Of a DNA stretch of 64,000 nucleotides, positions 8,903 through 16,564 are shown piece by piece. Each line of letters opens with the position of its first letter. The first letter of the stretch is position 1. Source of the DNA: JBNNGK01 sp050268245 (GTDB lineage: Bacteria; Pseudomonadota; Gammaproteobacteria; Enterobacterales; Enterobacteriaceae); the NCBI RefSeq assembly GCF_050268245.1, contig NZ_JBNNGK010000005.1, positions 1-64,000 of the forward strand, in the 5' to 3' direction. The notes below the pieces were generated by a model that was not told the origin of the DNA, searched no databases, and saw only the letters and a list, made by a program, of their open reading frames with translations. A program made the translations under genes and the position numbers.

Positions 8903-9463
8903 ATGACGTATCAACAGGCAGGGCGAATTGCCATTATCAAGCGTATTTTGGGATGGGTTGTGTTTATTCCAGCATTAATGTCGACGCTGATTTCACTGTT
9001 AAATTTTATCTATCAACACACCGAAGTCACGAAAGGTATCAATGCCGTGATGATGGACTTTGTGCATGTCATGGTGGATATGGTGCGTTTTAATACGCCA
9101 TTTCTCAACCTGTTCTGGTATAACTCGCCGATACCCAACGTTGACAAGAGTGTGTTTAGCGGCGGCAACCTGATGTTCATCATCATTTATTTTCTCATTT
9201 TCGTTGGATTGGCGCTTCAGGCATCGGGCGCACGGATGTCGCGCCAAGTAAGGTTCATTCGTGAACGATTGGAAGATCAAATGATCTTAGAACAAGCGAA
9301 GGGGGATGAGGGGCTTTCCCGCAACCAGTTAGAACAACGTATTACGCTGCCGCACCACACTATTTTCTTGCAGTATTTTCCGCTGTATATCTTGCCATTG
9401 GTGATTGCCGTAGTGGCCTACTTCGTGATTAAACTTTTGGGGCAAATTGCTGGCGTTGCGTGA
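8903..9463 (+). CDS. yniB: Conserved inner-membrane protein YniB
   Basis: 186 residues, colinear with E. coli YniB; shared segments include MTYQQAGRIA at the N-terminus, NTPFLNLFWYNSP and LPHHTIFLQYF. About four membrane segments (near 17-38, 88-108 and two at 150-185), with a charged central stretch (SGARMSRQVRFIRERLEDQ). The ATG at 8903 follows AAGGGGAA. Function is unknown. Divergent from the HdeD-like gene and convergent with yniA. Confidence 0.92.
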   Translation: MTYQQAGRIAIIKRILGWVVFIPALMSTLISLLNFIYQHTEVTKGINAVMMDFVHVMVDMVRFNTPFLNLFWYNSPIPNVDKSVFSGGNLMFIIIYFLIFVGLALQASGARMSRQVRFIRERLEDQMILEQAKGDEGLSRNQLEQRITLPHHTIFLQYFPLYILPLVIAVVAYFVIKLLGQIAGVA

Positions 9464-9504
9464 CGCACTCAGGCATGGCGATGTGTTGATGAATATGGGC
9501 CATG

Positions 9505-9625
9505 AGCTTGATGACGACGTCGCCTGATGGCCCAAGATACCCGTGCGTAGCGAGGGGCGCTCAGGTGGCTTACGCCACTCCGCCCCCAGCCACGCTTTCC
9601 CTAATAACTGGCTTTATCAGCAGCC
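9505..9625. repeat. Structured intergenic repeat, copy C
   Basis: A diverged copy of the element at 19739-19890 and 23067-23219. It shares TTGATGAC at the start, AGGGGCGCTC in the middle and CGCTTTCCCT followed by CTTTATCAGCAGCCTG at the end. Where the others have CGGC-AA-GCCG, this copy has GTGGC-TTAC-GCCAC, so the hairpin is kept while the bases differ. It lies between the convergent 3' ends of yniB and yniA. Confidence 0.6.
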
Positions 9626-9655
9626 TGCAGGGCTATGACTGGCCATTGTTTTTAG

Positions 9656-10521
9656 CTATTTTCCGGGTTGCAGCAGGGTGTCGATAGCCCGCTGTGCTGC
9701 CACCAGATGCTGGCCGCCAAACAAATTGCTGCGGTTAAGCAGATAATAAAGTTGGTAGAGCGGTTGGCGCTCGATAAAACCGTCAGGCAGCGGCGAGATG
9801 CTTTGATAGCCATCGTAAATTTGTGCCGGCAGCTCGGGGTACAGCGGCAACATGGCAAGATCGCATTCGCGATCGCCCCAATAACAGGCGGGATCGAACA
9901 ACAAGGGGCCATCGGCGGCCATACCACAGTTGGCCGGCCAGAGATCGCCGTGTAACAGCGACGGCTGCGGCTGGTGGTGTTGCAAACGCAGGTAAACTTT
10001 ATCCACCAGTTTATCGATATCGCGAAGTTCATGCCTTTTTCTGCCGCCAGTTGGAGCTGCCAGCCAATACGCTGTTCGGCAAAAAATTCAGCCCAGCGGC
10101 GTTGCCAAGCATTAGGTTGCGGGGTCGTGGAGAGATCGTTATCGAAATCAAGGCCAAACTGCAATTGCTCGCTCCATTGATGCAAGCCTGCCAATTGTTG
10201 CCCCAGACAGTAAGCGCCGTGTGCATCCAGCGGCTTGAGCGGTTGGTATTCCAGCAGCAAGAAGCTGTAATCGCGATCGCTGCCAACCCCGTACACTTCC
10301 GGTACGCGGACAGTTTTACTGCGCGCCAGCAAAGAGAGTTGATCGGCTTCAGCGGTGAAAATCGGCAGTAACTCGCGGGTATCACATTTGATAAACACCT
10401 CACGTTCACCATAGCGTACATGCCATGCCGGATGGATTTCTCCCCCCGGTAGCTCAGTCCTTTGACCCATTTCCGCGCTGCCAAGATGTTCAACTAACAA
10501 ACGATTAACGGCTTGCCACAT
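9656..10521 (-). pseudogene. yniA: Fructosamine kinase family gene yniA, frameshifted
   Basis: Two overlapping frames together give a product colinear with E. coli YniA (286 aa). The first frame runs from MWQAVNRLL at 10521 to about AEKGMNF; the second continues with the KVYLRLQHHQPQPSLLHGDLW catalytic segment and DPACYWGDRECDLAMLPL. The break is at about 10021-10030: one base is missing relative to the reading that gives NFRDIDKLVDK. As written the protein loses its kinase catalytic loop. It is either a recent pseudogene or a base-call error; everything else is intact. The family phosphorylates ketosamines or ribulosamines for deglycation. Confidence 0.85.
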
Positions 10522-10725
10522 GGTATTCCCTCCTCTGTGTTGCCTGCTGACTCATTAGCGTAACGTCTTTGACCACCTGAAAACACGATGTTGCGCACAG
10601 CCGGGAGAGAACACCGGTATCTTTCACACAACCACATCTTGGTCAAAGTATATACGCTATTGATTAATTTACGCACTCGCGAGGGGGGCGTTATTGTTAC
10701 TACGGACTCTGCGGCACAGACGTCA

Positions 10726-11586
10726 TCAGTGCTCATCACTCAGCAGGTTATTTTCGGGGTGCCGCAATGGTTTTATCCGGCTGTATAGCAGAGCGACAAC
10801 AAACAAAATGGCTTGGGTAATAACGATACATGGCCCGGTAGCGCCATCAATGTGGAAGCTAATCAGCGTACCAAGCACGCAAGAGAACACGGATACCGCC
10901 GTGGCAATCAGCAGCATACGGTCAAAACTGCGACATAGCATGAACGCGATAATCCCTGGGGAGATGAGCATGGCAATCACCAGAATCACCCCAACGGCCT
11001 GCAACGAGGCGACGATAGTCATTGCTAGCAGACAAAGAAGGCCGTAGTGCAATAGCTTCACCGGTAAGCCAATTACCCTTGCGTGGCTGGGATCAAAGCA
11101 GTACAGCATTAAATCCTTGCGTTTTAGCAGCACTATCGCCAGCGTAAAACCGGCAATCAACAGCATTTGCCGTAATTCAACGTGAGTAATACCGAGTATA
11201 TTACCGAACAGAATGTGGCTTAGGTGTTGATCGGTATCCACGCGTGAGAAGAGCACCAGCCCAAAAGCAAACATGCCGGAAAAGACGATGCCCATGACCG
11301 TATCTTCTTTCACCCGGCTATTTTCTTTGAGATAACCGGTAGCAATCGCGCAAAATATGCCAGAAAGAAACGCGCCGATGGCCAAAGGGATGCCCAGCAC
11401 AAACGCTAAGACAATCCCCGGCAAAACGGCGTGCGAAATGGCGTCGCCCATGAGCGACCAGCCTTTAAGTACCAGATAGCAAGACAATACTGCGCAGACC
11501 ACGCCGGTGACGATGGCGGCAATCATCGCCCGTTGCATAAAAGGATAAGCGAACGGCTCACTGAAAAGTTGATATAGCATTTCCAT
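10726..11586 (-). CDS. yfeD: Iron/manganese ABC transporter permease YfeD
   Basis: 286 residues, ABC-3 permease family (ZnuB/SitD type), with about eight membrane segments and the conserved GWSLMGDAISHAVLPG cytoplasmic-loop motif near 43-58. It is the second permease of the import complex and ends the operon. Its start overlaps the yfeC stop by one base, implying coupled translation. SitD is an equivalent name. Metal specificity (Fe2+ and Mn2+) is taken from Yersinia YfeABCD. Confidence 0.9.
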   Translation of the reverse strand: MEMLYQLFSEPFAYPFMQRAMIAAIVTGVVCAVLSCYLVLKGWSLMGDAISHAVLPGIVLAFVLGIPLAIGAFLSGIFCAIATGYLKENSRVKEDTVMGIVFSGMFAFGLVLFSRVDTDQHLSHILFGNILGITHVELRQMLLIAGFTLAIVLLKRKDLMLYCFDPSHARVIGLPVKLLHYGLLCLLAMTIVASLQAVGVILVIAMLISPGIIAFMLCRSFDRMLLIATAVSVFSCVLGTLISFHIDGATGPCIVITQAILFVVALLYSRIKPLRHPENNLLSDEH

Positions 11587-12452
11587 CAGCGCTCCTCCTC
11601 AGCATATTCGGCACGCGCGCTCCGGCGCTTTGAAGCTAACAGACCATGCTTGGGCGCAAAGACAAACACCAACAGAAACACCACGGTTTGCAGTGTGACG
11701 ATCACGCCACCGGTCGCGCCATCAAGAAAGAAGCTCAGATAAGCACCGATGCTACTGGTCATTGCACCAATAATAATGGCAATGATCACCAAGCGACTGA
11801 AACGGTCGGTCAGCAAATACGCCGTCGCGCCCGGCGTGATCACCATCGCGATCACCAAAATGGCGCCAACGGTTTGCAATGCGGCGACGGTACAGGCGCT
11901 AAGCAGAGTGAAAAACAGAATTTTTAGCCGTAGCGGTGATAGTCCAATTGATACCGCATGGTGTTCATCGAAGAATACCGCCAGCAGGTCTTTCCAAATG
12001 AGGCACAAGATAAGTAGCGAAATGCCAATAATGATCTCGACCTGTATCACATCCTTATCGGCGATGCCGAGGATATTGCCAAAGATGATCGATTGAACGT
12101 TAACCGATGTGGGATTCAGCGAAACGATCAATAGACCAACGGCAAAGAAGGTAGAGAAGATGAAACCGATAATGGCGTCTTCGCGTAATCGAGTGACGTG
12201 CCGTACCAACGTCATTGCTAAAGCGGCCAACATGCCGGTGAAGAACGCGCCAACGGCGTAGGGTAAGCCGAGAGCATAAGCGCCCGCGACACCCGGCACC
12301 ACCGAATGCGACAGCGCATCCCCCATCAGCGACCAACCTTTCAGCATCAAATAGGCGGAGAGAAACGCGCAGGCGGCGCCGACAATGGCACTGACCCAAA
12401 TGGCTTTCACCATGTAGTTGTAATGAAAGGGTTGCAACAAAAGATCCCACAT
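11586..12452 (-). CDS. yfeC: Iron/manganese ABC transporter permease YfeC
   Basis: 288 residues, ABC-3 family, paralogous to the following gene. GWSLMGDALSHSVVPGVAGAY near 43-63 is the loop that contacts the ATPase. About eight hydrophobic segments and a basic C-terminal tail (KRRSARAEYAEEER). One-base overlap with both neighbours. Two distinct permeases indicate a heterodimeric channel. Confidence 0.9.
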   Translation of the reverse strand: MWDLLLQPFHYNYMVKAIWVSAIVGAACAFLSAYLMLKGWSLMGDALSHSVVPGVAGAYALGLPYAVGAFFTGMLAALAMTLVRHVTRLREDAIIGFIFSTFFAVGLLIVSLNPTSVNVQSIIFGNILGIADKDVIQVEIIIGISLLILCLIWKDLLAVFFDEHHAVSIGLSPLRLKILFFTLLSACTVAALQTVGAILVIAMVITPGATAYLLTDRFSRLVIIAIIIGAMTSSIGAYLSFFLDGATGGVIVTLQTVVFLLVFVFAPKHGLLASKRRSARAEYAEEER

Positions 12453-13342
12453 CAGGGCTGTTTCTCCTTTTGTTGGCTTTGGGTAGGCGGATCGCTCTTG
12501 GTATGGCCGTAGAATACCGCCGGGCGCTCATCATCTGTCAGCACCGTTACGGTACGCGGATCGTTATCGTCATGCAGGTCCGCGCCAGAAAGATTGATGT
12601 GACGCAGTACGCCACCAAAGGCCAGCTCCAGATTGTGTTGGGTAAAGGTCGTTTCGGTTGGCCCTGCTGCCAGCACGGTACGATTGATCAAAATAACTCG
12701 ATCGCAAAATTCTGGCACGCTGCCTAGATTATGCGTTGACACCAGGATTAGGTGGCCTTCATCGCGCAGCGCACGCAATAAATCGATAATCGCGTTCTCG
12801 GTTTTAACGTCAACACCGGTAAAAGGTTCATCCAATAACAACACGGTGCCTTGCTGCGCTAATGCGCGGGCCAGAAACACCCGTTTTTTCTGCCCGCCGG
12901 ATAATTCACCGATCTGTCGTTGGCGTAATTCACTTAATCCAACGCGCGCTAATGCCTTGTCTACCCGTCGGCGATCGTCTTTTGACGGAATACGCAGGAA
13001 ATTCATCTTGCCGTATCGGCCCATCATGACGACGTCTTCCACCAACACGGGGAAATTCCAATCGACGTCTTCAGTTTGTGGGACATAGGCAATCAGGTTT
13101 TTTTTCAGTGCATCCGCGATCGGTTTGTTATTCAACTGGACGCGTCCGGCGGTGGGGCGCACCAGCCCCATAATACTTTTGAAGAGTGTCGATTTCCCAC
13201 TGCCGTTGACCCCAACCAGCGCACAGATAGCCCCGCCGTTAAGCGAGAAACTGGCATCGTAAATTGCGGTATGGCCATTGTTATAGGTGACGGTCACCTC
13301 GTCGACGCTTAATGTTGGCCGGGTGAATGCCAAAACGGTCAT
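12452..13342 (-). CDS. yfeB: Iron/manganese ABC transporter ATPase YfeB
   Basis: 296-residue ABC ATPase. Walker A GVNGSGKST (about 43-51), signature LSGGQKKRVFLARAL, Walker B VLLLDEPFTGVD and the switch His in STHNLG. A C-terminal extension of about 60 residues beyond the core (from about 235) is charged and proline-rich, as in Yfe/Sit-type ATPases. Overlaps yfeA by four bases (ATGA), so translation is coupled. Powers uptake through YfeC/YfeD. Confidence 0.93.
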   Translation of the reverse strand: MTVLAFTRPTLSVDEVTVTYNNGHTAIYDASFSLNGGAICALVGVNGSGKSTLFKSIMGLVRPTAGRVQLNNKPIADALKKNLIAYVPQTEDVDWNFPVLVEDVVMMGRYGKMNFLRIPSKDDRRRVDKALARVGLSELRQRQIGELSGGQKKRVFLARALAQQGTVLLLDEPFTGVDVKTENAIIDLLRALRDEGHLILVSTHNLGSVPEFCDRVILINRTVLAAGPTETTFTQHNLELAFGGVLRHINLSGADLHDDNDPRTVTVLTDDERPAVFYGHTKSDPPTQSQQKEKQP

Positions 13343-14277
13343 TGATTAAATCCTTTTGCGATGTTTTGCACCGTCACGTTAAGTAGATCAACGTAGGTTG
13401 GTACCGGGCCGTCTTGCGTGGAAAGCGAGTCGACATACAATACGCCACCGTATTGCGCGCCAGTTTCCTTTGCCACCTGTTTGGCGGGTTTGTCGGAGAT
13501 GGTACTTTCACTGAACACCACAGGAATATGATTGGCGCGAACGGTATCGATCACATGACGAACTTGCTGCGGCGAGCCTTGCTCATCGGCATTAATGGGC
13601 CACAAATAGACCTCTTTGAGCTGATAATCTTTCGCCAGATAGCTGAATGCGCCCTCGCTGGTCGCTAGCCAGCGCTGTGCGGCAGGGATGCGGGCGAGCC
13701 TTTCACGCAAGGGTGCGTCAAGTGCGGCAATTTTTTCCGCATAGATTCTGGCATTACGGTTATAAACCGCCGCATTGGCGGGATCGTGCTTCACCAGTGC
13801 TTGGCGGATATTATCGATATATACCAAGGCATTGGTCGGCGACATCCAGGCGTGGGGATTGGGGTTACCGTTGTAGGGGCCTTCACGGATGGGCAGGGGC
13901 GTGATGCCCTCGGTGACAATGGCTGCGGGTACCTGTTTAAGGTTCTCAAAGAAGCGTTGAAACCAACGTTCCAGGTTCATGCCATTCCAGAGAATCAGGT
14001 CGGCATGCTGTGCTTTTACGATATCGCGCGGCGTCGGTTGATAATCATGGATTTCAGCGCCCGGTTTCGTGATAGATTCCACAATAGCGGCATCACCAGC
14101 GACGTTTTGGGCGATATCTTGAATAATGGTGAAGGTGGTTACCACACGCAGTTTTTTCTCTGCCAGTGCGCTATGACTGAGAAACAACCCCGTCAACAGC
14201 AGGCTCAGCAGTGCCAACGTGTTCTGCCAGCGAGCAGTGGCGTGAACAAGAGGAAAAACGTTCGGTTTCAACGGCAT
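13339..14277 (-). CDS. yfeA: Periplasmic iron/manganese-binding protein YfeA
   Basis: 312 residues, cluster A-I (ZnuA/SitA/YfeA) binding protein. Signal peptide of about 39 residues ends SHSALA before EKKLRVV. Candidate metal ligands seen: His in GAEIHDYQPTP, His in NPHAWMSP, Glu in FSESTISDKPAKQ and Asp in LYVDSLS, the His-His-Glu-Asp set of Mn/Fe binders. No histidine-rich loop, which argues against a zinc-only role. First gene of the operon, just downstream of a strong Fur box. Confidence 0.93.
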   Translation of the reverse strand: MPLKPNVFPLVHATARWQNTLALLSLLLTGLFLSHSALAEKKLRVVTTFTIIQDIAQNVAGDAAIVESITKPGAEIHDYQPTPRDIVKAQHADLILWNGMNLERWFQRFFENLKQVPAAIVTEGITPLPIREGPYNGNPNPHAWMSPTNALVYIDNIRQALVKHDPANAAVYNRNARIYAEKIAALDAPLRERLARIPAAQRWLATSEGAFSYLAKDYQLKEVYLWPINADEQGSPQQVRHVIDTVRANHIPVVFSESTISDKPAKQVAKETGAQYGGVLYVDSLSTQDGPVPTYVDLLNVTVQNIAKGFNQ

Positions 14278-14299
14278 AATGACTCCCGATTAATTAAAT

Positions 14300-14318
14300 G
14301 AAAATGATTATCAATATC
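14300..14318 (-). promoter_or_regulatory. Fur box of the yfeABCD operon
   Basis: GAAAATGATTATCAATATC matches the 19-bp Fur consensus at 16 positions. It lies 23 bases upstream of the yfeA start, where a promoter would sit, and implies iron repression of the operon. Confidence 0.85.
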
Positions 14319-14424
14319 ATTTACAATGAAGTCAAGCATCAACGCTAACCGACTAGGTGTTATTTCTATGTTAAACAAATAATACCGTCCAGTGAGTTAT
14401 CGTTTTTAATGTATCCGTATGTAA

Positions 14425-14724
14425 CTAGCCGCCAGCGTGTAACTGTTTAACATACTGATCAAAGGTGGAGATCGTCACGTCTGGCGTTTTTCCTAATGCA
14501 ACCTCTCCGAGCCCTTGCGCCAACTGATGTACATCGTGTTGATTTAGCATTGTTATTAATGCAAAGGTGTTACTTCCCAACTCATGTGAAATGCCTTCTT
14601 TGTCGGCCAACGTGGTTGTAAAACCTTCACGGGTGAGTTGACTGGTTAGCTTGGCTAAATCAGTTAATCCTGCTTCCTGATAATGAAACGTCACGACAAA
14701 ACACGTGGTCGCTGATTGACTCAT
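14425..14724 (-). CDS. GhoS-like type V antitoxin family protein, orphan
   Basis: 99 residues resembling E. coli GhoS (98 aa), the ferredoxin-fold endoribonuclease that destroys ghoT toxin mRNA. The alignable pattern is FVVTFHYQ near the start, then LADKEGISHELGSNTFALIT (compare VADEYGIPRQLNENSFAITT in GhoS), and PDVTISTFDQYVKQL near the end. No ghoT-like short membrane ORF is visible within several hundred bases either side. It may act on another message or be a relic. Fold assignment is fairly firm; function is inference. Confidence 0.65.
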   Translation of the reverse strand: MSQSATTCFVVTFHYQEAGLTDLAKLTSQLTREGFTTTLADKEGISHELGSNTFALITMLNQHDVHQLAQGLGEVALGKTPDVTISTFDQYVKQLHAGG

Positions 14725-14833
14725 AAATCACCTCTTGGTATACGAATAGCATGAGAATAGACTAAAAAACTAATATAGGCGTCCTTACACGTTGTCTATG
14801 CTATGCAACTTATTGAAAGGATTGAGGGGTTCT

Positions 14834-15499
14834 GTGAAAACAAAAATTGGGTGCCTGATGGCAATCATGCTGTTGGCTGGTTGTGCTAACGATCCGAAAA
14901 CGAGCGGCGATCGTTCTGGCACGCAGGCAAATAACGGGGGCTGGTTACAGCCGCCGCTGCAGACCTCCACTAACCGTACGGGGACGCCGGTCGCCTACAG
15001 CGATTACATTAGTAAGGCCGCCAGGCAGTATGGCGTTGATGAAACCTTGATAAAAGCGATTATTAAGGTGGAATCGGGCTTTAACCCCAGCGCGGTGAGC
15101 AAATCAAACGCCGTGGGTCTGATGCAATTAAAGGCTTCGACTGCCGGGCGCGATGCTTATCGTCTGAAAGGTAAAAAGGGGCAACCGAGCTCACGTGAGT
15201 TAAAGAATCCAGCGGTGAATATTGATCTGGGAACGGCCTATATCAATATTCTACAAAACCAGCAGTTAGCCGGTATTACCAACCCGAAAACCATGCACTA
15301 CGCGACTATCGTGTCTTATGTCAATGGTGCCGGCGCTATGCTACGTACTTTCGCGTCAGACAAACGCGTAGCGGTGAATCGTATTAATCAGATGAGCCCG
15401 GACGAATTTTATCAACATATTCAGCAGAAGCATCCTGCACCGCAAGCGCCGCGTTATCTGTGGAAGGTAACGAACGCCTATCAGGCGTTGCAACAGTAA
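14834..15499 (+). CDS. emtA: Membrane-bound lytic murein transglycosylase EmtA
   Basis: 221-residue lipoprotein from the GTG at 14834 (GAGGGG upstream); the earlier in-frame ATG at 14792 would displace the signal peptide. Lipobox LAGC with Cys17. A linker of about 35 residues leads to the SLT domain: catalytic Glu80 in KVESGFNPSAVSKSNAVGLMQ, then VSYVNGAGAML. The conserved HPAPQAPRYLWKV end matches E. coli EmtA (203 aa). It cleaves peptidoglycan glycan strands, yielding anhydromuropeptides. Confidence 0.92.
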   Translation: MKTKIGCLMAIMLLAGCANDPKTSGDRSGTQANNGGWLQPPLQTSTNRTGTPVAYSDYISKAARQYGVDETLIKAIIKVESGFNPSAVSKSNAVGLMQLKASTAGRDAYRLKGKKGQPSSRELKNPAVNIDLGTAYINILQNQQLAGITNPKTMHYATIVSYVNGAGAMLRTFASDKRVAVNRINQMSPDEFYQHIQQKHPAPQAPRYLWKVTNAYQALQQ

Positions 15500-15836
15500 T
15501 TTAGCAACGTAACAACGCGGTTGCAGGATGAGTATTTCGCTGAACAAGCGTTAGCACTTCTCAAGCGCGTTGACGTTCAGATACCGTTAACGACGGCTCA
15601 TCACGCCTATTTGGTTCTTCCTCTCGTTATCCCCTCGAAAAACCGCACAAAAAGTTAACTTACCATTAACCCACAATTCTTTACGTGCATTCAATAAGTT
15701 ACCGGTAACATTATTGACATTACTCACTTTTTAGCCATCAATTAATAAACAAAAAAGTTACAAAATATGTTTAAAGCCCGCATCAATCGCACTGTTGCGG
15801 TTAAATAGTTGTGATTATCTTTGGATGGAATGTGAT
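15500..15836. other. Intergenic control region of the dehydrogenase operon
   Basis: 337 bases without a gene. The first part after emtA has no clear structure; the second is AT-rich and holds the GntR-type operator (15696-15711), a TTGACA at 15714-15719 and a poor -10 candidate about 17 bases further. Confidence 0.6.
15696..15711. promoter_or_regulatory. GntR-type operator
   Basis: AAGTTACCGGTAACAT contains the perfect palindrome GTTACCGGTAAC (15698-15709) and differs at one base from the enterobacterial GntR/IdnR operator pattern ATGTTACCGGTAACAT as I recall it. A TTGACA -35-like hexamer starts 3 bases later. Position upstream of gluconate-oxidation genes makes gluconate-responsive repression plausible. 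Confidence 0.65.
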
Positions 15837-16562
15837 ATGTCGGACGATAAAACCAATAATTCAAGGCGCGATTTCTTACTGAAATCGATGACGTTAATTC
15901 CCGCTGCGGTCATTGGTGGCAGCAGTGTGGGCGCGTTGACCGCCCCCGCGCCAGCGATTGCTGCAAGCAGCACCCCAGAGCAGGAGGCGTATCAACCTAC
16001 GTTCTTCACGCCAGAAGAGTGGGCCTTCATCAATGCCGCCGTGGCGCGGTTAATTCCGGCTGATGAACGTGGCCCTGGCGCGAGGGAGGCGGGCGTGCCG
16101 GAGTTTATCGATCGCCAGATGAACACGCCGTATGCCACCGGTTCAATCTGGTACATGCAAGGGCCGTTTAATCCAGACGTGCCGAAAGAAATGGGTTACC
16201 AATTGCCGTTAGTACCCAAGCAAATCTATAACCTTGGTATCGCAGACGCTGACGATTACAGCAAAAAACACTATGGCAAAGTATTTGCTCAATTAGATGG
16301 CGAACAGCAAGACGCGATGTTGAAGCACATGGAAGCGGGCGAAGCCGAATTTGAACAGGTGCCAGCCACGCTGTTCTTCTCCTATCTTCTGCAAAACACC
16401 CGTGAAGGTTTCTTTAGCGATCCGATCCATGGTGGCAACAAAGACATGGTCGGTTGGAAACTGATTAATTTTCCGGGCGCGCGCGCCGACTTTATGGACT
16501 GGGTTGAGCGAGGGGAGCGATATCCTTTCCCACCGGTGTCGATTCGTGGGGAGAGGGGATAA
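15837..16562 (+). CDS. Gluconate 2-dehydrogenase-type small subunit (subunit 3)
   Basis: 241 residues from the ATG at 15837. A twin-arginine signal (SRRDFLLKSM with Arg10-Arg11, hydrophobic core, cut near APAIA) exports the folded small subunit with the flavoprotein. The mature part belongs to the gluconate_2-dh3 family: FFTPEEWAFINAAVARLIPADERGPGAREAGVPEFIDRQ is typical. Function in the family is maturation and export of the partner. First of three tightly linked genes; three bases before the flavoprotein start. Confidence 0.88.
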   Translation: MSDDKTNNSRRDFLLKSMTLIPAAVIGGSSVGALTAPAPAIAASSTPEQEAYQPTFFTPEEWAFINAAVARLIPADERGPGAREAGVPEFIDRQMNTPYATGSIWYMQGPFNPDVPKEMGYQLPLVPKQIYNLGIADADDYSKKHYGKVFAQLDGEQQDAMLKHMEAGEAEFEQVPATLFFSYLLQNTREGFFSDPIHGGNKDMVGWKLINFPGARADFMDWVERGERYPFPPVSIRGERG

Positions 16563-16564
16563 TA

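Noticed and set aside
10494..10739. 81-codon minus-strand ORF upstream of yniA
   Set aside because: Overlaps the yniA start in another frame and has no recognisable features; likely chance.
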